64,000 bases of DNA from Gaiellasilicea sp963791905 (GCA_963791905.1 CAWBTX010000001.1:186001-250000); one strand, 5' to 3'; positions 35,427 to 45,472 are shown, numbered from the stretch's first letter. Numbers and translations are program-made. Notes: generated by a model not told the origin, from the letters alone.

Positions 35427-36611
35427 CTAGCGGATCAGGGCGTCGATCCAGACGAGGCGGTGGTCGGAAGTCGGGAACGGGAAGACGCCGACGAGCCGGA
35501 ACAGCGGATCCGACATCAGCGGCCAGAAGACGGCCGAGTCGGTGATGCGGATGTTGCGGCTCGGGAGGACGTAGTCCGCCCGCAGGTTGCCCGGCGCGCC
35601 GTCGGCGAAGTCCGCGGTGTCGAAGCGCGGATCCGACCTGTGCGTCAGGTTCGCTCCGCCCTGGCGGGCATTCTGCTCGACCGCCCCGAGGCTCTCCGGC
35701 GTGCTGAACGGATTGACGAGCATGTGGTCGAGCAGCAGCTGGATGGAGCCAGGGATGCTGTCGCCGTCCAGCGGATCGGAGTTCTGGTCGCCGGCGATCA
35801 CGAACTTCGCCCCCAGCGGCAGCCCGCCGCGCCGGCCGGCGTCGTCGTAGATGTAGCCGCTCCGCCACGGAGCGATGTAGTCGGCCCAGAGTCGGATCTC
35901 GTCGAAGTTGCGGGTGCCGTTCCGGTCCTCCGGCCCGTCGAAGACAGGCGGCGTCGGGTGGCTCGTCAGGAAGTGGACGACCGAGCCGCCGATCAGAATC
36001 GGCAGGTCCCAGTGGCTCTTCGAGGAGAGCCGGAAGACGTTCAGCTCGGCCGGCGAGTACCAGTCCGCGGGCGCCGGCGTGGCCGGGTTGTCGGGAAGCT
36101 TCGCGCCGGGCATGTCCTTCCAGAGGAACTTCTGGAACGTCCGGATCCCGGTCGGGTCGATCGGATACCTCGAGTAGACGGCCATGCCGAACTGGCCCGG
36201 GTAGGCCCCGAAGCCGTAGGCGTCGTCCGCTTCGCCAAGGATGCCGTTGTTGTTGAAGTCGAACCCGGACGGGATGCCGGTGTTCGACTCGGCCGCGAAG
36301 CGGAACGGGTAGACGATCGGCGCGGCGCCGTTCTGCGAGATCGAGAGGTAGTTGTCCTGGAAGAGCCTGAGCGCGGTCCCGGCCGCGTCGAAGTCGAACT
36401 CGTTGATCAGGAGCACGTCCGGCCGGACGCGCTGGATCGTCTCCGCCGCGTTCCGGGCCTGCAGGTTCCCCGGCGTCGAGAGATCGGTGATCAGCTGACC
36501 TGCCGCCGATCGATTCAGTGACGCGTTGAACGTCGAGAAGCGCACGGTGTCGGCTCCGGCAGTCGGTGCAAGCGCCAGAGCCGCGAGTGCCACAATGACG
36601 AGTCGCAGCAC
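35427..36611 (-). CDS. Secreted endonuclease/exonuclease/phosphatase-family protein
   Basis: A signal peptide (LRLVIVALAALALAPTAGA) precedes an EEP-fold protein of 394 residues. Family landmarks are TVRFSTFNASL at the mature N-terminus, LLINEFD, AVYSRYPI, VIAGDQNSDP and the terminal SDHRLVWIDAL, where Asn, Glu, Asp and His ligands are kept. An internal FDFNNNGILGEADDAYG segment looks like a calcium-binding EF-hand/dockerin-type loop. Probably an exported nuclease or phosphatase; substrate unknown. It is convergent with tdk and stands alone. Confidence 0.85.
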   Translation of the reverse strand: MLRLVIVALAALALAPTAGADTVRFSTFNASLNRSAAGQLITDLSTPGNLQARNAAETIQRVRPDVLLINEFDFDAAGTALRLFQDNYLSISQNGAAPIVYPFRFAAESNTGIPSGFDFNNNGILGEADDAYGFGAYPGQFGMAVYSRYPIDPTGIRTFQKFLWKDMPGAKLPDNPATPAPADWYSPAELNVFRLSSKSHWDLPILIGGSVVHFLTSHPTPPVFDGPEDRNGTRNFDEIRLWADYIAPWRSGYIYDDAGRRGGLPLGAKFVIAGDQNSDPLDGDSIPGSIQLLLDHMLVNPFSTPESLGAVEQNARQGGANLTHRSDPRFDTADFADGAPGNLRADYVLPSRNIRITDSAVFWPLMSDPLFRLVGVFPFPTSDHRLVWIDALIR

Positions 36612-36702
36612 GATTCCTCCCTCCTGGATGTCCGCGAGGGCATATCACTCCGGGTCCGCCGGCGGAAGCCCTTCACCTGAACTTCTCCCGTCGGCGACAG
36701 GA

Positions 36703-36734
36703 GAGAAACGCGGCCGCCCCGAGGGACGGCCGCG
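36703..36734 (-). terminator. Terminator of the ABC transporter operon
   Basis: A 12-bp stem (36,709-36,720 with 36,723-36,734, one G-U pair) is followed on the minus strand by TTTCTCTCC. It starts 13 nt after the stop codon of the substrate-binding protein gene, the last gene of the operon. Confidence 0.75.
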
Positions 36735-36746
36735 TCGACCGCTGCA

Positions 36747-37673
36747 CTACTTCAGCTTGTTCGCCTTCAGGAAGGCGTCCGCGACCTTGGCCGGGGACTG
36801 CTTGTTGACCGCGACGGCCTTGTTCATCGCGATCATCGCCTCCAGCGTCAGGAGCCTGCTGACGCTGTTCAGCGTCGGCAGCACCTGTGGATTCTCTTGT
36901 GTCAGCTTGCGGGACACGATCGGCGCCACGTGCTGGAAGCCGAAGATGTTCTTCGGATCCTGCAGGACGACGTACTTCCTGGACCCCAGCGGGGGATCCG
37001 TCGAGAAGACCCCTGCGGCGAGGATCTTCTTCTGATCCAGCAGCGTGTACGCACTGATCCCGGAGAGCGGCTGGAAGTCGACGTCGGTCACGCCGTACTC
37101 CCGGGCCATGCCGACGAGACCCGTCTGCCTCGTCTCGAACTCCGGGAAGGCCGCGAGCGTGAGGTCGGGCACCTTCTTCAGATCCGCGACGGTCTTGAGC
37201 TTGTAGCGCGTCGCCGTCGAGCGGAGCACGGCCACGGCATCGACGTCCTGGAAGGGCGTCTGGCTGCCGAGCACGTAACCACGCCGGCCCCAGAGCGTCT
37301 TGGCGAGCGCGTACGTCGCCTTGGCGGTCTTCGGCGTCGACTTGCGTCCGAAGGTGACCGTCAGCATGACGCCCGTGTACTCCGGGTACAGCGTGATCTG
37401 TCCGCTCGTAAGCGCCTTCGCGATCAGCTCGGTGGAGCCGATGTTCTCCTTGTAACCCACGGTCAGGCCCTTCGCTTGCAGCGCCTGCCGGTAGAGCTGG
37501 CCAAGCACATACTGCTCGGTGAAGTTCTTCGCGCCGACCACGACCGGCGTGGAGCCCCCAGCCGTTTCGTCGTGCGCCGCCGAGGCGGCCGTTGCTCCAC
37601 CCAAGATGATCGCCACTCCGAAGGCGACTGCGAAGGCGGCCCTCGCGGCCCGCCGATTGTGCTTCCGAATCAC
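36747..37673 (-). CDS. Osmoprotectant-type ABC transporter, substrate-binding protein
   Basis: Binds glycine betaine, choline or a related quaternary amine outside the cell (family-level inference). The 308-residue protein has a signal peptide (residues ~1-33, ending ASAA) and the family core VVVGAKNFTEQYVLGQLY, LYPEYTGVML and FPEFETRQTG. Start GTG 37,673 follows GGAGGAG, and GTGA overlaps the upstream permease stop. There is no lipobox cysteine, so retention at the membrane is unclear. Last gene of a four-gene operon (ATPase, permease, permease, binding protein). Confidence 0.9.
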   Translation of the reverse strand: MIRKHNRRAARAAFAVAFGVAIILGGATAASAAHDETAGGSTPVVVGAKNFTEQYVLGQLYRQALQAKGLTVGYKENIGSTELIAKALTSGQITLYPEYTGVMLTVTFGRKSTPKTAKATYALAKTLWGRRGYVLGSQTPFQDVDAVAVLRSTATRYKLKTVADLKKVPDLTLAAFPEFETRQTGLVGMAREYGVTDVDFQPLSGISAYTLLDQKKILAAGVFSTDPPLGSRKYVVLQDPKNIFGFQHVAPIVSRKLTQENPQVLPTLNSVSRLLTLEAMIAMNKAVAVNKQSPAKVADAFLKANKLK

Positions 37674-38437
37674 GTGCTCCTCCCTCCTGACCGAGCGCCG
37701 GCCGTTCCGGCGCTCGTGATATCCGGCTCGAACGCCGGAACCTTCTCCCGTAGTCCCTGCGGGGTCAACGCGCGCTGCAGCACCCCGAAGAGCGCGTCCG
37801 CGACGAGCGCGAGCAGGGACACGACGATCGCGGCGCCGACGACGCCCTCGATCCGATAGCCCGCCTGGTTGAACAGGATCTCCCCCAGGCCGCCGCCGCC
37901 GGCGATCGCGGCGATCGTCGCCGTCGCGACGACGAACACCACCGCGGTGCGGATGCCTGCGAAGAGCAGCGGCAGCGCGAGCGGCAGCTCGACGCGCCGG
38001 ACGATCTGCCAGGGCGTCATGCCCATCCCCCTCGCCGCCTCGACGGCCTCCGCCTCGACCTCGTCGACGGCGACGTACGCGTTCGTGAGGACCGGTGGCC
38101 CGCCGACGATGACGAGCGCGACGAGCACGGGCCAGAACCCAAACGGGAGGAAGGCGAGCGCGACAGCAATGACCGCCAGACTCGGCAGCGCCCGTCCGAC
38201 GTTCGCCAAGTTGATCGCGAGGAGCGAGCCACGGTGGAGGTGGCCGAGCCAGACGCCGAGCGGGACCGCGATCGCGAGCGCGACCACGATCGCCGCACCC
38301 GACAGAATCACGTGCTCCCAGGTCTTCTCGAGCAGCAGCCGTCGCTCGTCGACGATGAACTCGAGCGCGCCGCCGAAGACGCCCAAGGCACCCATGACCA
38401 GCGCCGCGGTCACGCCGGTCTCCTCGCATGAGCCCAC
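37670..38437 (-). CDS. Osmoprotectant-type ABC transporter permease 2
   Basis: A 255-residue inner-membrane permease with about five to six helices. The ABC-contact loop (EAARGMGMTPWQIVRRVELPLALPLLFAGI) contains the EAA motif. It overlaps both neighbours by a few bases. Related to OpuCB/OpuCD-type permeases; the partner permease is at 38,410-39,135. Confidence 0.9.
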   Translation of the reverse strand: MGSCEETGVTAALVMGALGVFGGALEFIVDERRLLLEKTWEHVILSGAAIVVALAIAVPLGVWLGHLHRGSLLAINLANVGRALPSLAVIAVALAFLPFGFWPVLVALVIVGGPPVLTNAYVAVDEVEAEAVEAARGMGMTPWQIVRRVELPLALPLLFAGIRTAVVFVVATATIAAIAGGGGLGEILFNQAGYRIEGVVGAAIVVSLLALVADALFGVLQRALTPQGLREKVPAFEPDITSAGTAGARSGGRST

Positions 38438-39135
38438 GGAGTGAGCGCACGCTGCGCGAGGACGAAGAGCACGTCGACGACGAGCGCCAGCAGGATCGCG
38501 AGCGTGCCGGCGGCGATCAACTCGGTCTTGAACAGGTTTTCCCGCAGCGCGATGAAGATCGGGCGGCCGAGCCCTTCAGGAATGACGAAGGCGGCGATCG
38601 TCGCGAGCGCAATCGTCGAGACGGTGGCGATCCGGAGCCCCGCGACGATCGCGGGGAGCGCGAGGGGGAGCTCGATCCGCCGGAGGGTCTGGCGGCGAGT
38701 GAGGCCCATGCCGCGGGCGGCCTCGAGCACGTCGGGCGGCGCGGCCCGCAGTCCGGCGAGGATGTTCCGGAAGAGGATCAGGAACGTGTACCCGACGAGC
38801 GCGATCTCGACCGTCAGCACGCCGAGGCCGGTAGCGGGGACGAGCAGCTGGAAGAGCGCGACGCTCGGGATCGTGTAGATGACCGCGGCGACGAACCCGA
38901 TCGGACGCTCGAACAACCGGTACCGATAGGCGAGCAGGGCGGCCACGAAGGAGATCACGAAGCCGATGGCGACGGCGATCAGCGTCAGCTTGACGTGCTG
39001 CAGGAGCGCAGGTTGGAGGACGTCGTCCCAGTTGTCCCGCACCCAGTCGGTGCAGAAGAACCGGTTCTCGGTCACGCAGGCGCTCGCCTCGCCGAACTCG
39101 GGGATGACCGGCCCCGCGCTCCCCGCCTCCCTCAT
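38410..39135 (-). CDS. Osmoprotectant-type ABC transporter permease 1
   Basis: A 241-residue permease with the EAA loop (EAARGMGLTRRQTLRRIELP) and helices including LTLIAVAIGFVISFVAALLA. It overlaps the ATPase gene by 4 nt upstream and the second permease by 28 nt downstream. The two permeases are paralogues, suggesting a heterodimeric channel. Confidence 0.9.
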   Translation of the reverse strand: MREAGSAGPVIPEFGEASACVTENRFFCTDWVRDNWDDVLQPALLQHVKLTLIAVAIGFVISFVAALLAYRYRLFERPIGFVAAVIYTIPSVALFQLLVPATGLGVLTVEIALVGYTFLILFRNILAGLRAAPPDVLEAARGMGLTRRQTLRRIELPLALPAIVAGLRIATVSTIALATIAAFVIPEGLGRPIFIALRENLFKTELIAAGTLAILLALVVDVLFVLAQRALTPWAHARRPA

Positions 39136-40094
39136 GTCAGCAACTCGCTAAGGCGGTCGAGCGTGAGCACGCCTTGCGGCCTGCCGTTGTCGACGACGAC
39201 GATCGACCGCGACCCCTCCGAGAGCATCAGCGACAGCGCGTCGCGCAGCGTCGTGTCGGAGGTCGCGGACGGCGCGACCGCGCCGTTCGGCGGGTCGAGC
39301 TGCACCTGGCCAAGAGTCGTGAGGGAGAGCCGCTTCAGGCCCCGGTCGGCGCCGACGAAGCGCGCGACGAAGTCGTCGGCCGGATGAGCCAGGATCTCCT
39401 CGGGCGTGTCGTACTGGACGAGCACGCCGCCCTCGCGCAGGATCGCGATTCGATCGCCGAGCAGGATCGCCTCGTCGATGTCGTGCGTGACGAAGATGAT
39501 CGTCTTTCGGACCTCGTCCTGGATTCGCACCAGCTCCTTCTGTAGGCGCGTGCGGGTGATTGGATCGAGGGCGCCGAACGGCTCGTCCATCAGCATCACC
39601 GGCGGGTCTGCCGCGAGCGCGCGGGCGAGCCCGACGCGCTGGCGCTCGCCTCCGGACAGCTGAGACGCATACCGCCCGCGGTAGTCGCGCGCGGGCAGGT
39701 CGACGAGGTCGAGGAGCTCGTCGACGCGCGCGCGGATCTCGTCGCGAGACCAGCCGAGCAGCCTGGGCACCGTGGCGACGTTGTCCGCGACCGTCATGTG
39801 CGGGAAGAGCCCGACCTGCTGGATGACGTAGCCGATGCCGCGTCGGAGCTCGGTCTCGTCCAGCGTTCGGACGCTCTGGCCATCGATCAGGACGTCGCCG
39901 GAGGTCAGCTCCACGAGCCGGTTGACCAGCTTCATCGCCGTCGTCTTGCCCCCGCCGGACGGGCCGACCAGGCAGCACACGTCGCCGGCAGGAATCGTGA
40001 GCGTGAGGTCGTCGACCGCAGGAGCCGGGCGGCCGGGGTACCTCTTGGTCGCGTGATCGAAAACGATCTCGACCGCCTGACGCCGGCCCCTCAC
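39132..40094 (-). CDS. Osmoprotectant-type ABC transporter ATP-binding protein
   Basis: Powers uptake in the four-gene system. The 320-residue protein has Walker A GPSGGGKTT, Q-loop, signature LSGGERQRVGLARAL and Walker B VMLMDEPFGALD. After the nucleotide-binding domain there is a single CBS-like segment (~265-320, TTLRDALSLMLSEGSRSIVV), as in OpuCA-type ATPases that sense ionic strength. Start is GTG 40,094, by open frame; no strong Shine-Dalgarno is seen. Confidence 0.93.
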   Translation of the reverse strand: MRGRRQAVEIVFDHATKRYPGRPAPAVDDLTLTIPAGDVCCLVGPSGGGKTTAMKLVNRLVELTSGDVLIDGQSVRTLDETELRRGIGYVIQQVGLFPHMTVADNVATVPRLLGWSRDEIRARVDELLDLVDLPARDYRGRYASQLSGGERQRVGLARALAADPPVMLMDEPFGALDPITRTRLQKELVRIQDEVRKTIIFVTHDIDEAILLGDRIAILREGGVLVQYDTPEEILAHPADDFVARFVGADRGLKRLSLTTLGQVQLDPPNGAVAPSATSDTTLRDALSLMLSEGSRSIVVVDNGRPQGVLTLDRLSELLT

Positions 40095-40136
40095 TGCTCC
40101 ATAGCGTACGTACCAGGGATACCCACGCGACGGGCG

Positions 40137-41330
40137 TCAGCGTGGCGGCCGAGCGGCTCGAAGCTCCCTGGCGACCGACGAGTCGGCCTGCTCCGCGAGC
40201 AGCCAGTCGGCGAGGAACGGCTCGATGATGCAGTAGTCGCCGTCCTCGTTCCGGCCGACGATCTCCTCCTTCACGAGCGTCGTCACTGCCCGCTGCACGT
40301 GCGTGTTGGACGCGAGCCCGTAACGCTCCTGATACTCGATCCCGTAGAGCCCGGAGGGCTCCTCCGCGAGTGCGAGGAGCAGCAGACGCTGGTGCTCGGT
40401 CGCGTCGTCCCAGATCTTTGCGAAGTGGTTGTGCTCGCCGAGGAGCACTTTCTCGAGCGCCGCGACCACGTCCTCCTCGCGCCCGTAGTGCCCCGTCGGC
40501 ACGAGCTCCCAGGTCATGTAGGCGAGCTGCTGCGTCCCGTACGGGTGCCCCACCGTCGCGTCGACGAGCCGGTCGAGGGCCTTGTCGGTGATGCCCTTGT
40601 CCGTCTGCTCGAACCGCCGCCTGACGAACGGCGCGAACTCCTCTCGCGCGATCCTCCCGAGCTCGAGCCTCTTGGCGCTTCGCCAGAAGGGCTCGTTCCG
40701 GTCGTTGAAGATCGTGTCGAGGATGTGCCGCTTGCTCCCGAGGTAGACGTGTCCGACCTCGGGCTGGGTCTGGAACACCGACCGCATCAGGTTCGGGAAG
40801 GCCCTGTCGAGCTTGACGACCTCCTGGAACTCATCCAGCACGAGCACGGCCCGGCGCCCGCGCTCGTGCGCGAGATCCTGCGGCAGCTCGAGCAGCCTCT
40901 CGATCGTCTCGTCGATGTCGCCGGTCCGCTTGCGCCGTGACGCGTCGAAGCTGAACCTCAGGCTCCCGGTGTCCGGATCCAGCTCCATCGTCGGCCGGAG
41001 CCGAAGCCCGCGGAAGATCGACGCCGCCTGCTCGACCAGCTGGCCGACCGGCGTGGCGATGTCCTCGTAGATCGTGCGCGCGAGCGCAGCGGCGAAGCGC
41101 TCCTTCGTCGGCGTCTTCATCAGGTCGCAGTAGGCGACGAGCACCCCGTCCGCGACGGCGTGCTCCGCGGCCCGCAGGACGAGGGACGACTTGCCGTAGC
41201 GCCGCGGCGCAAAGACGACGACGTTCTGCCCGTTGCGCATGTCCGCGGACAGCTCGGCGACCTCCTCCTCGCGGTCGGTGAACGCGTCGTCGAAGGCGAG
41301 ATCGCCGAAACGGAAGGGATTCACAGCCAT
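40137..41330 (-). CDS. Archaeal-type AAA ATPase (STAND-like)
   Basis: The 397-residue protein has a Walker A APRRYGKSSLVL (residues ~40-51), Walker B AVLVLDEFQEVV and a C-terminal winged-helix-like part (LYGIEYQERYGLASNTHVQR), matching the ATPase family predominant in Archaea. Role is unknown; such proteins are often associated with mobile or defence regions. The gene has an AT-rich promoter with a perfect TATAAT (41,343-41,348). This lies about 12 nt before the ATG, so the mRNA is probably leaderless. It is divergent from the PAP2 gene and has no operon partner. Confidence 0.85.
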   Translation of the reverse strand: MAVNPFRFGDLAFDDAFTDREEEVAELSADMRNGQNVVVFAPRRYGKSSLVLRAAEHAVADGVLVAYCDLMKTPTKERFAAALARTIYEDIATPVGQLVEQAASIFRGLRLRPTMELDPDTGSLRFSFDASRRKRTGDIDETIERLLELPQDLAHERGRRAVLVLDEFQEVVKLDRAFPNLMRSVFQTQPEVGHVYLGSKRHILDTIFNDRNEPFWRSAKRLELGRIAREEFAPFVRRRFEQTDKGITDKALDRLVDATVGHPYGTQQLAYMTWELVPTGHYGREEDVVAALEKVLLGEHNHFAKIWDDATEHQRLLLLALAEEPSGLYGIEYQERYGLASNTHVQRAVTTLVKEEIVGRNEDGDYCIIEPFLADWLLAEQADSSVARELRAARPPR

Positions 41331-41340
41331 ATACAGGAAC

Positions 41341-41386
41341 GTATTATACGAAGAAGTATCGAGTCCTATACGTGCTCGTATGATAC
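41341..41386. promoter_or_regulatory. AT-rich divergent promoter with paired GTATNATAC palindromes
   Basis: GTATTATAC (41,341-41,349) and GTATGATAC (41,378-41,386) are palindromic 9-mers 37 nt apart. The first contains the TATAAT box of the minus-strand ATPase gene. The region is strikingly AT-rich for this genome. A regulator, perhaps the ATPase itself through its winged helix, could bind both sites; this is inference. Confidence 0.5.
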
Positions 41387-41409
41387 AGCGGCAGTAGTAG
41401 CCTCAGGCC

Positions 41410-42387
41410 GTGGAGGTCGCAGCACTCCCGCGCCGGCAGTTCACGCAGCGGCGCCTCGCGCGTTGGGCCGGCCCCGCGCTCTATGTCACGGTGCTCGCCG
41501 GGTTCATGTGGCGAGACGGGGTGCCGGTCGCGCGGGACCGACTCCTCATGTGGATCGTGCTCGGGCTGCTCGCCGTGTCGACGACGAACCTCGGCGGCTG
41601 GCTGCGCAGCGTCGCGCTCGAGTGGCTCCCGTTCGCGCTCGTCCTCTGGGTGTACGACCTGCTCCGGGGGTCGGCCGACGGCCTGCTCTTCGCGCCGCAC
41701 TTCACGCCGCAGATCGATGCGGATCGTCTGCTCTTCGCGGGCGCCGTGCCGACCGTCTGGCTGCAGGAGCACCTCTGGGACGGGAGCTCGAGGCTGCACT
41801 GGTACGACTTCGCGGCCTGGGCGGTCTACATGAGCTACTTCGTGGCGACCTACGTCGTCGCGGGAGTGCTCTGGTTCGTCTCGCGGCCGCGTTTCCGACG
41901 CTACGTTGCGACGGTCTCGCTCCTCGCCGCGATGGGCTTCGCCACGTTCGCGCTCTTCCCGGCGGCGCCGCCCTGGCTCGCGAGCCGCGAGGGTGAGCTC
42001 GCGTGGACGACGCGCTCGATCGGCCCGATCTCCAGCGAGGTGCCGTTCATCGCCTTCTCGTGGGAAGACCTCATCGAGCGCGGCTCCGAGTACTCGAACC
42101 CGGTCGCCGCCGTCCCCTCGCTCCACGCCGCCTACACGCTGCTGATCACGATCTTCCTCTGGAGGCTTGTCCCGCGCTGGTCAAGGCCACTCCTCGCGGC
42201 GTATCCCGTCGCCATGACGTTCGCTCTCGTCTACACGGCGGAGCACTACGTCGTCGACATCCTGCTCGGCTGGGGGTACGCCCTCGTCGCGATCTGGATC
42301 GTGGGCCGGGTTGCCTCGAGCGTCGCGCTCCGACGGGGGAGGAGACGCGCACCGCGATCAGCCGCCGCGCCGACGTCCCCGCCGTGA
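41410..42387 (+). CDS. PAP2-superfamily membrane phosphatase or phosphotransferase
   Basis: A 325-residue integral membrane protein with about six to seven helices. The lipid-phosphatase motifs are PSLHAAYT (C2, residues ~237-244) and EHYVVDILLGW (C3), the pattern of the inositol-phosphotransferase/Aur1-like branch. It probably acts on a lipid phosphate at the membrane. GTG 41,410 is the start in a short divergent gap; no clear Shine-Dalgarno is visible. The C-terminus is basic and Pro/Ala-rich. Confidence 0.87.
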   Translation: MEVAALPRRQFTQRRLARWAGPALYVTVLAGFMWRDGVPVARDRLLMWIVLGLLAVSTTNLGGWLRSVALEWLPFALVLWVYDLLRGSADGLLFAPHFTPQIDADRLLFAGAVPTVWLQEHLWDGSSRLHWYDFAAWAVYMSYFVATYVVAGVLWFVSRPRFRRYVATVSLLAAMGFATFALFPAAPPWLASREGELAWTTRSIGPISSEVPFIAFSWEDLIERGSEYSNPVAAVPSLHAAYTLLITIFLWRLVPRWSRPLLAAYPVAMTFALVYTAEHYVVDILLGWGYALVAIWIVGRVASSVALRRGRRRAPRSAAAPTSPP

Positions 42388-42421
42388 ACGTCCCGGCGTC
42401 ACGAACGCCGATGCGGGCTCG

Positions 42422-42910
42422 CTAGCGAGTGGTGGCGGCGAAGCGCTTGCCGGAAGCGGCGACGGCGGCGAGTGCTACGTCGGGCAGCGTTCCCTTCGTG
42501 TGGACGCTCAGCAGGTAGCGGTGTTTCGTCCTAGGGCTTTGGACGCAGCGCCACGCGATCCACTCGCCACCCCAGCCGCCGTAATAGATCTTGTTGCCGG
42601 CCATCTGCAGGGTCTTGTGAAAGGCACCGCCGAGGTCGCAGTGCGTCCCGGCCGCCAGCCGCTCGACCTGGAAGCTGAAGCGATCCTCGCCCGTCCGCTT
42701 CTTGAAGGTGACGGCGAGATGTCCATCGAGGCGCTGCCAGCGCTCGTAGCTGTAGCCGAGCGGGAGTCGGGTCGGAAGGTAGGCCGCGTCGCCGAAGTTC
42801 TGCTGGATCCGCTTCAGCGAGAAGGTGGGCATCTGCGCACCGGCAACAGCCGCAGCCGGCGCCACGACGGCGGCGACGGCAAGGGCGACGAGGAGGGAGG
42901 AGCGGCGCAT
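42422..42910 (-). CDS. Secreted small protein of unknown function
   Basis: From ATG 42,910 (MRRSSLLVALAVAAVVAPAA) a signal peptide leads to a ~140-residue extracellular protein with LPLGYSYERWQRLDGHLAV and YYGGWGGEWIAWRCV. Two cysteines could form one disulphide. No family is recognised. A longer start at 42,949 is open, but the signal peptide favours the internal ATG. It is alone between the PAP2 gene and the broken regulator. Confidence 0.65.
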   Translation of the reverse strand: MRRSSLLVALAVAAVVAPAAAVAGAQMPTFSLKRIQQNFGDAAYLPTRLPLGYSYERWQRLDGHLAVTFKKRTGEDRFSFQVERLAAGTHCDLGGAFHKTLQMAGNKIYYGGWGGEWIAWRCVQSPRTKHRYLLSVHTKGTLPDVALAAVAASGKRFAATTR

Positions 42911-43031
42911 GCGGCCGATTCTCACCGTCGCGTGTAAGCGGAGCGTCATGCGCGTGTACGGGTTCTTGTGACATGTGGGCGCACGCGCTTCACCAGGTCC
43001 CGGAGAAGCAGTGCCGTGATGTCACCGGCCC

Positions 43032-45472
43032 CTAAGACTCGTCGGCACGCGTCTTGTCGCGCGCGCCGCACAGCGAGCGCGCGAGGCTGACCGCGTCGTC
43101 GCGGCTCATGGCGTCGCCGGTCGTCTGTTCGTGGGCGTACACCTCGTCCCCGAGCGCCTCGATCAACGGCTGCTCGAGAAAGCGTTCGAGCTCGACCATT
43201 CGCGGGTCGGGTGGGTACTCGCCCTCGGCGTAGAGGCTCGCGGCGGCTCCGCGGAGGCGAGCGCCATGCCGGAACTCGGCCGGTTCGCCTGCGAGCGCGA
43301 TGCCGCCGAGGAGCGTCGGGAACAGCGCGTGTGCCGTCATGCCGGTACCCAGGACGATGTCCAGTGCCTCGACAAGCGCCTCTCGTGCCCCGCTGCGCCG
43401 GTCCAACCCGAGTTCGGCGAGTCCGAGCAATTGCAGGGCGTAGATGCCTCGCCATCGGTCGCCGATGCTCCTGTTCTTGGCGAGGACAGATGTAGCTGCC
43501 GCGCAGGCGGAGTCGAAGTCGTGGGCATAGAGATCGAGGAAACCGAGGTTGAGGAGGCACGTTGCTTCGCCGGTGGCGTCTTCGAGAGCGCGGAAGCCCT
43601 CGATTGACTGGCGAAGCGCATCACGCCCCTCCTCGTCGCGGTGAGCCTGCATCAGGGTGATGCCGATGTCGGCCACGACCATCGTCCTCGAGTGCTCGTC
43701 ATCCTCGGCGGCCTGCTCGAGTGCCCTGGTGAACACCCGGACGGCCTCGTCCGTGTCGCCACGCTCGGCCGCGTTGACTCCTAGCTGCCGCAGTGCCTGG
43801 CAAAGCGTATGCCGCTCGCCGCTGGCCTCGGCCGCGCGTGCCGATTCGAGCGGTGCCGCGTCGCCGAGCCGGTCGAGCACGGCGCGGAGGTTGTCCTCCT
43901 CGGCCGTGAACCAGGCCAGCAGCTCGCCGCGGCGTGCGCCGACGATCAGCGGCTCGGTCTCCTCGAGCAGCGCAAGGTAGTGCTGCGCGTGGCGGAGCGC
44001 GTAGTCGCCGGACTCGCCTGCCTCGTCGAGGCGATCGCGGGCGTAGGCGCGGAGCGTCTCGAGCAGGAAGAAGCGGTCGTCCGCGAGCGGCTTGAGCAGG
44101 CTCTGGTCGACGAGCGTGGCGAGCTGGTCGAGGCCGGCCGCCGGCAACTGCCTCGGCCGCGGCGACCGTGAAGGAGCCTCGGAAGACGGAGAGCCGACGG
44201 AATGCGGCCTGCCCGTCCGGTTCGAGGAGGTCGTGGCTCCACTCGATGGTGGCGTGCAGCGTCCGTTGCCGCTCGGGGAGATCGCGAGCCCCGCCGGCGA
44301 GCAGCGCCGACGTCGTGTCGAGCCGCTGCAGTAGTGCGGCGGGCGAGAGGAGTTTTGTTCGGGCCGCCGCCAGCTCGAGCGCGAGCGGCAGGTTGTCCAG
44401 CCGCCGACAGATCTCGGTCACCGTCTCGTCGGGCTCGATCCGGCGGCCGACGGCTGCCGCGCGGCTGACGAATAGCTCGGCCGCCGCCTGGACGGGCAAA
44501 GGATCGACGGGCAGCTCGCGCTCGGCCGAGAGGTGCAGCGGCGCGCGTGACGTCGCCAGCACGACCACCTCGCCGACCATCTGCTCGGAGACGACCAACT
44601 CGACCCCCGCAAGGTGCTCGAGGTTGTCCAGCACGAGCAGCAGCCACTTCGACGCGAGCAGGCCCGTCAGGTTGTCGTCAGGACGCAGCCCCAGGGCCTC
44701 GGACACCGCTGCCCGCACACCGCCCGCTCCCGCAGCAGCGCCAGTCCGACGAAGAAGGCACCGTCCGGAAACCCGTCCGCGAGCTCCGCCGCCGCCTGCA
44801 ACGCGAGCCGCGTCTTGCCCGAGCCGCCCGGCCCGGTCAGAGTCACGAGCCGTGCCCCGCCGTGAAGAGGCGGGCGATCTCCTCCAGCTCGCGCTCGCGA
44901 CCCAGCAGCGGCCAGGCCGCCACCGGCAGATTCGACCGCCGCAGCGACCGTGGCGGCGGAAACTCGTCCGCCAGTCCGTCGGCCACAAGCTGATACAGGC
45001 GGATCGGCTCGAGGAGATCCTTCAATCGGTGCGCGCCGAGATCGCGCAACTCGACCCCGTCGACCAGCGCCGCGGTCGACTCCGAGACGAGCACCTGCCC
45101 CCCGTGGCCTGCGGCCGCGACACGTGCCGCGCGATGCACGTCGTGCCCCACGTAGCCCTCATCACCAAGGAGCGGCGTTCCAGTGTGAAGGCCAACGCGC
45201 ACCCGTATTCGGCCAACGGCGGCGAGGCGCTCGGTGAACCCCGACGCAGCCGACAGTGCGCCTGGCGCGGTCGCGAAGACGAAGAAGAACGCATCGCCCT
45301 GCGTGTCCACCTCGACACCACCCTGAACGAGGCACGCCTCGCGGATGACCTTTCGGTGCTCGGCAAGCGCGCGGGCGTAGCCCTGTGCGCCGAGCTCGTT
45401 CAGCAGCCGCGTCGACCCTTCGACGTCGGTGAAGAGGAACGTGACGGTGCCGATCGGAAGCTCTGTCCGCAC
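43032..45472 (-). pseudogene. Broken class III cyclase / NB-ARC-like ATPase / TPR regulator
   Basis: Parts of one regulatory protein lie in three frames. The first is a class III adenylate/guanylate cyclase domain (TVTFLFTDVEGSTRLLNELG to ~44,860). The second is an ATPase (LTGPGGSGKTRLALQ, LLLVLDNLEHL, RRLDNLPLALELAAARTKLL). The third is a TPR-like region (43,032-44,147). Frame changes are at a run of four C near 44,855 (one G short), near 44,720-44,740 and near 44,150. The region between ATPase and TPR is shorter than in intact homologues. The C-terminal part is also compressed, so some decay may be real; the rest could be indel errors. GTG 45,472 is the apparent start. Confidence 0.8.
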
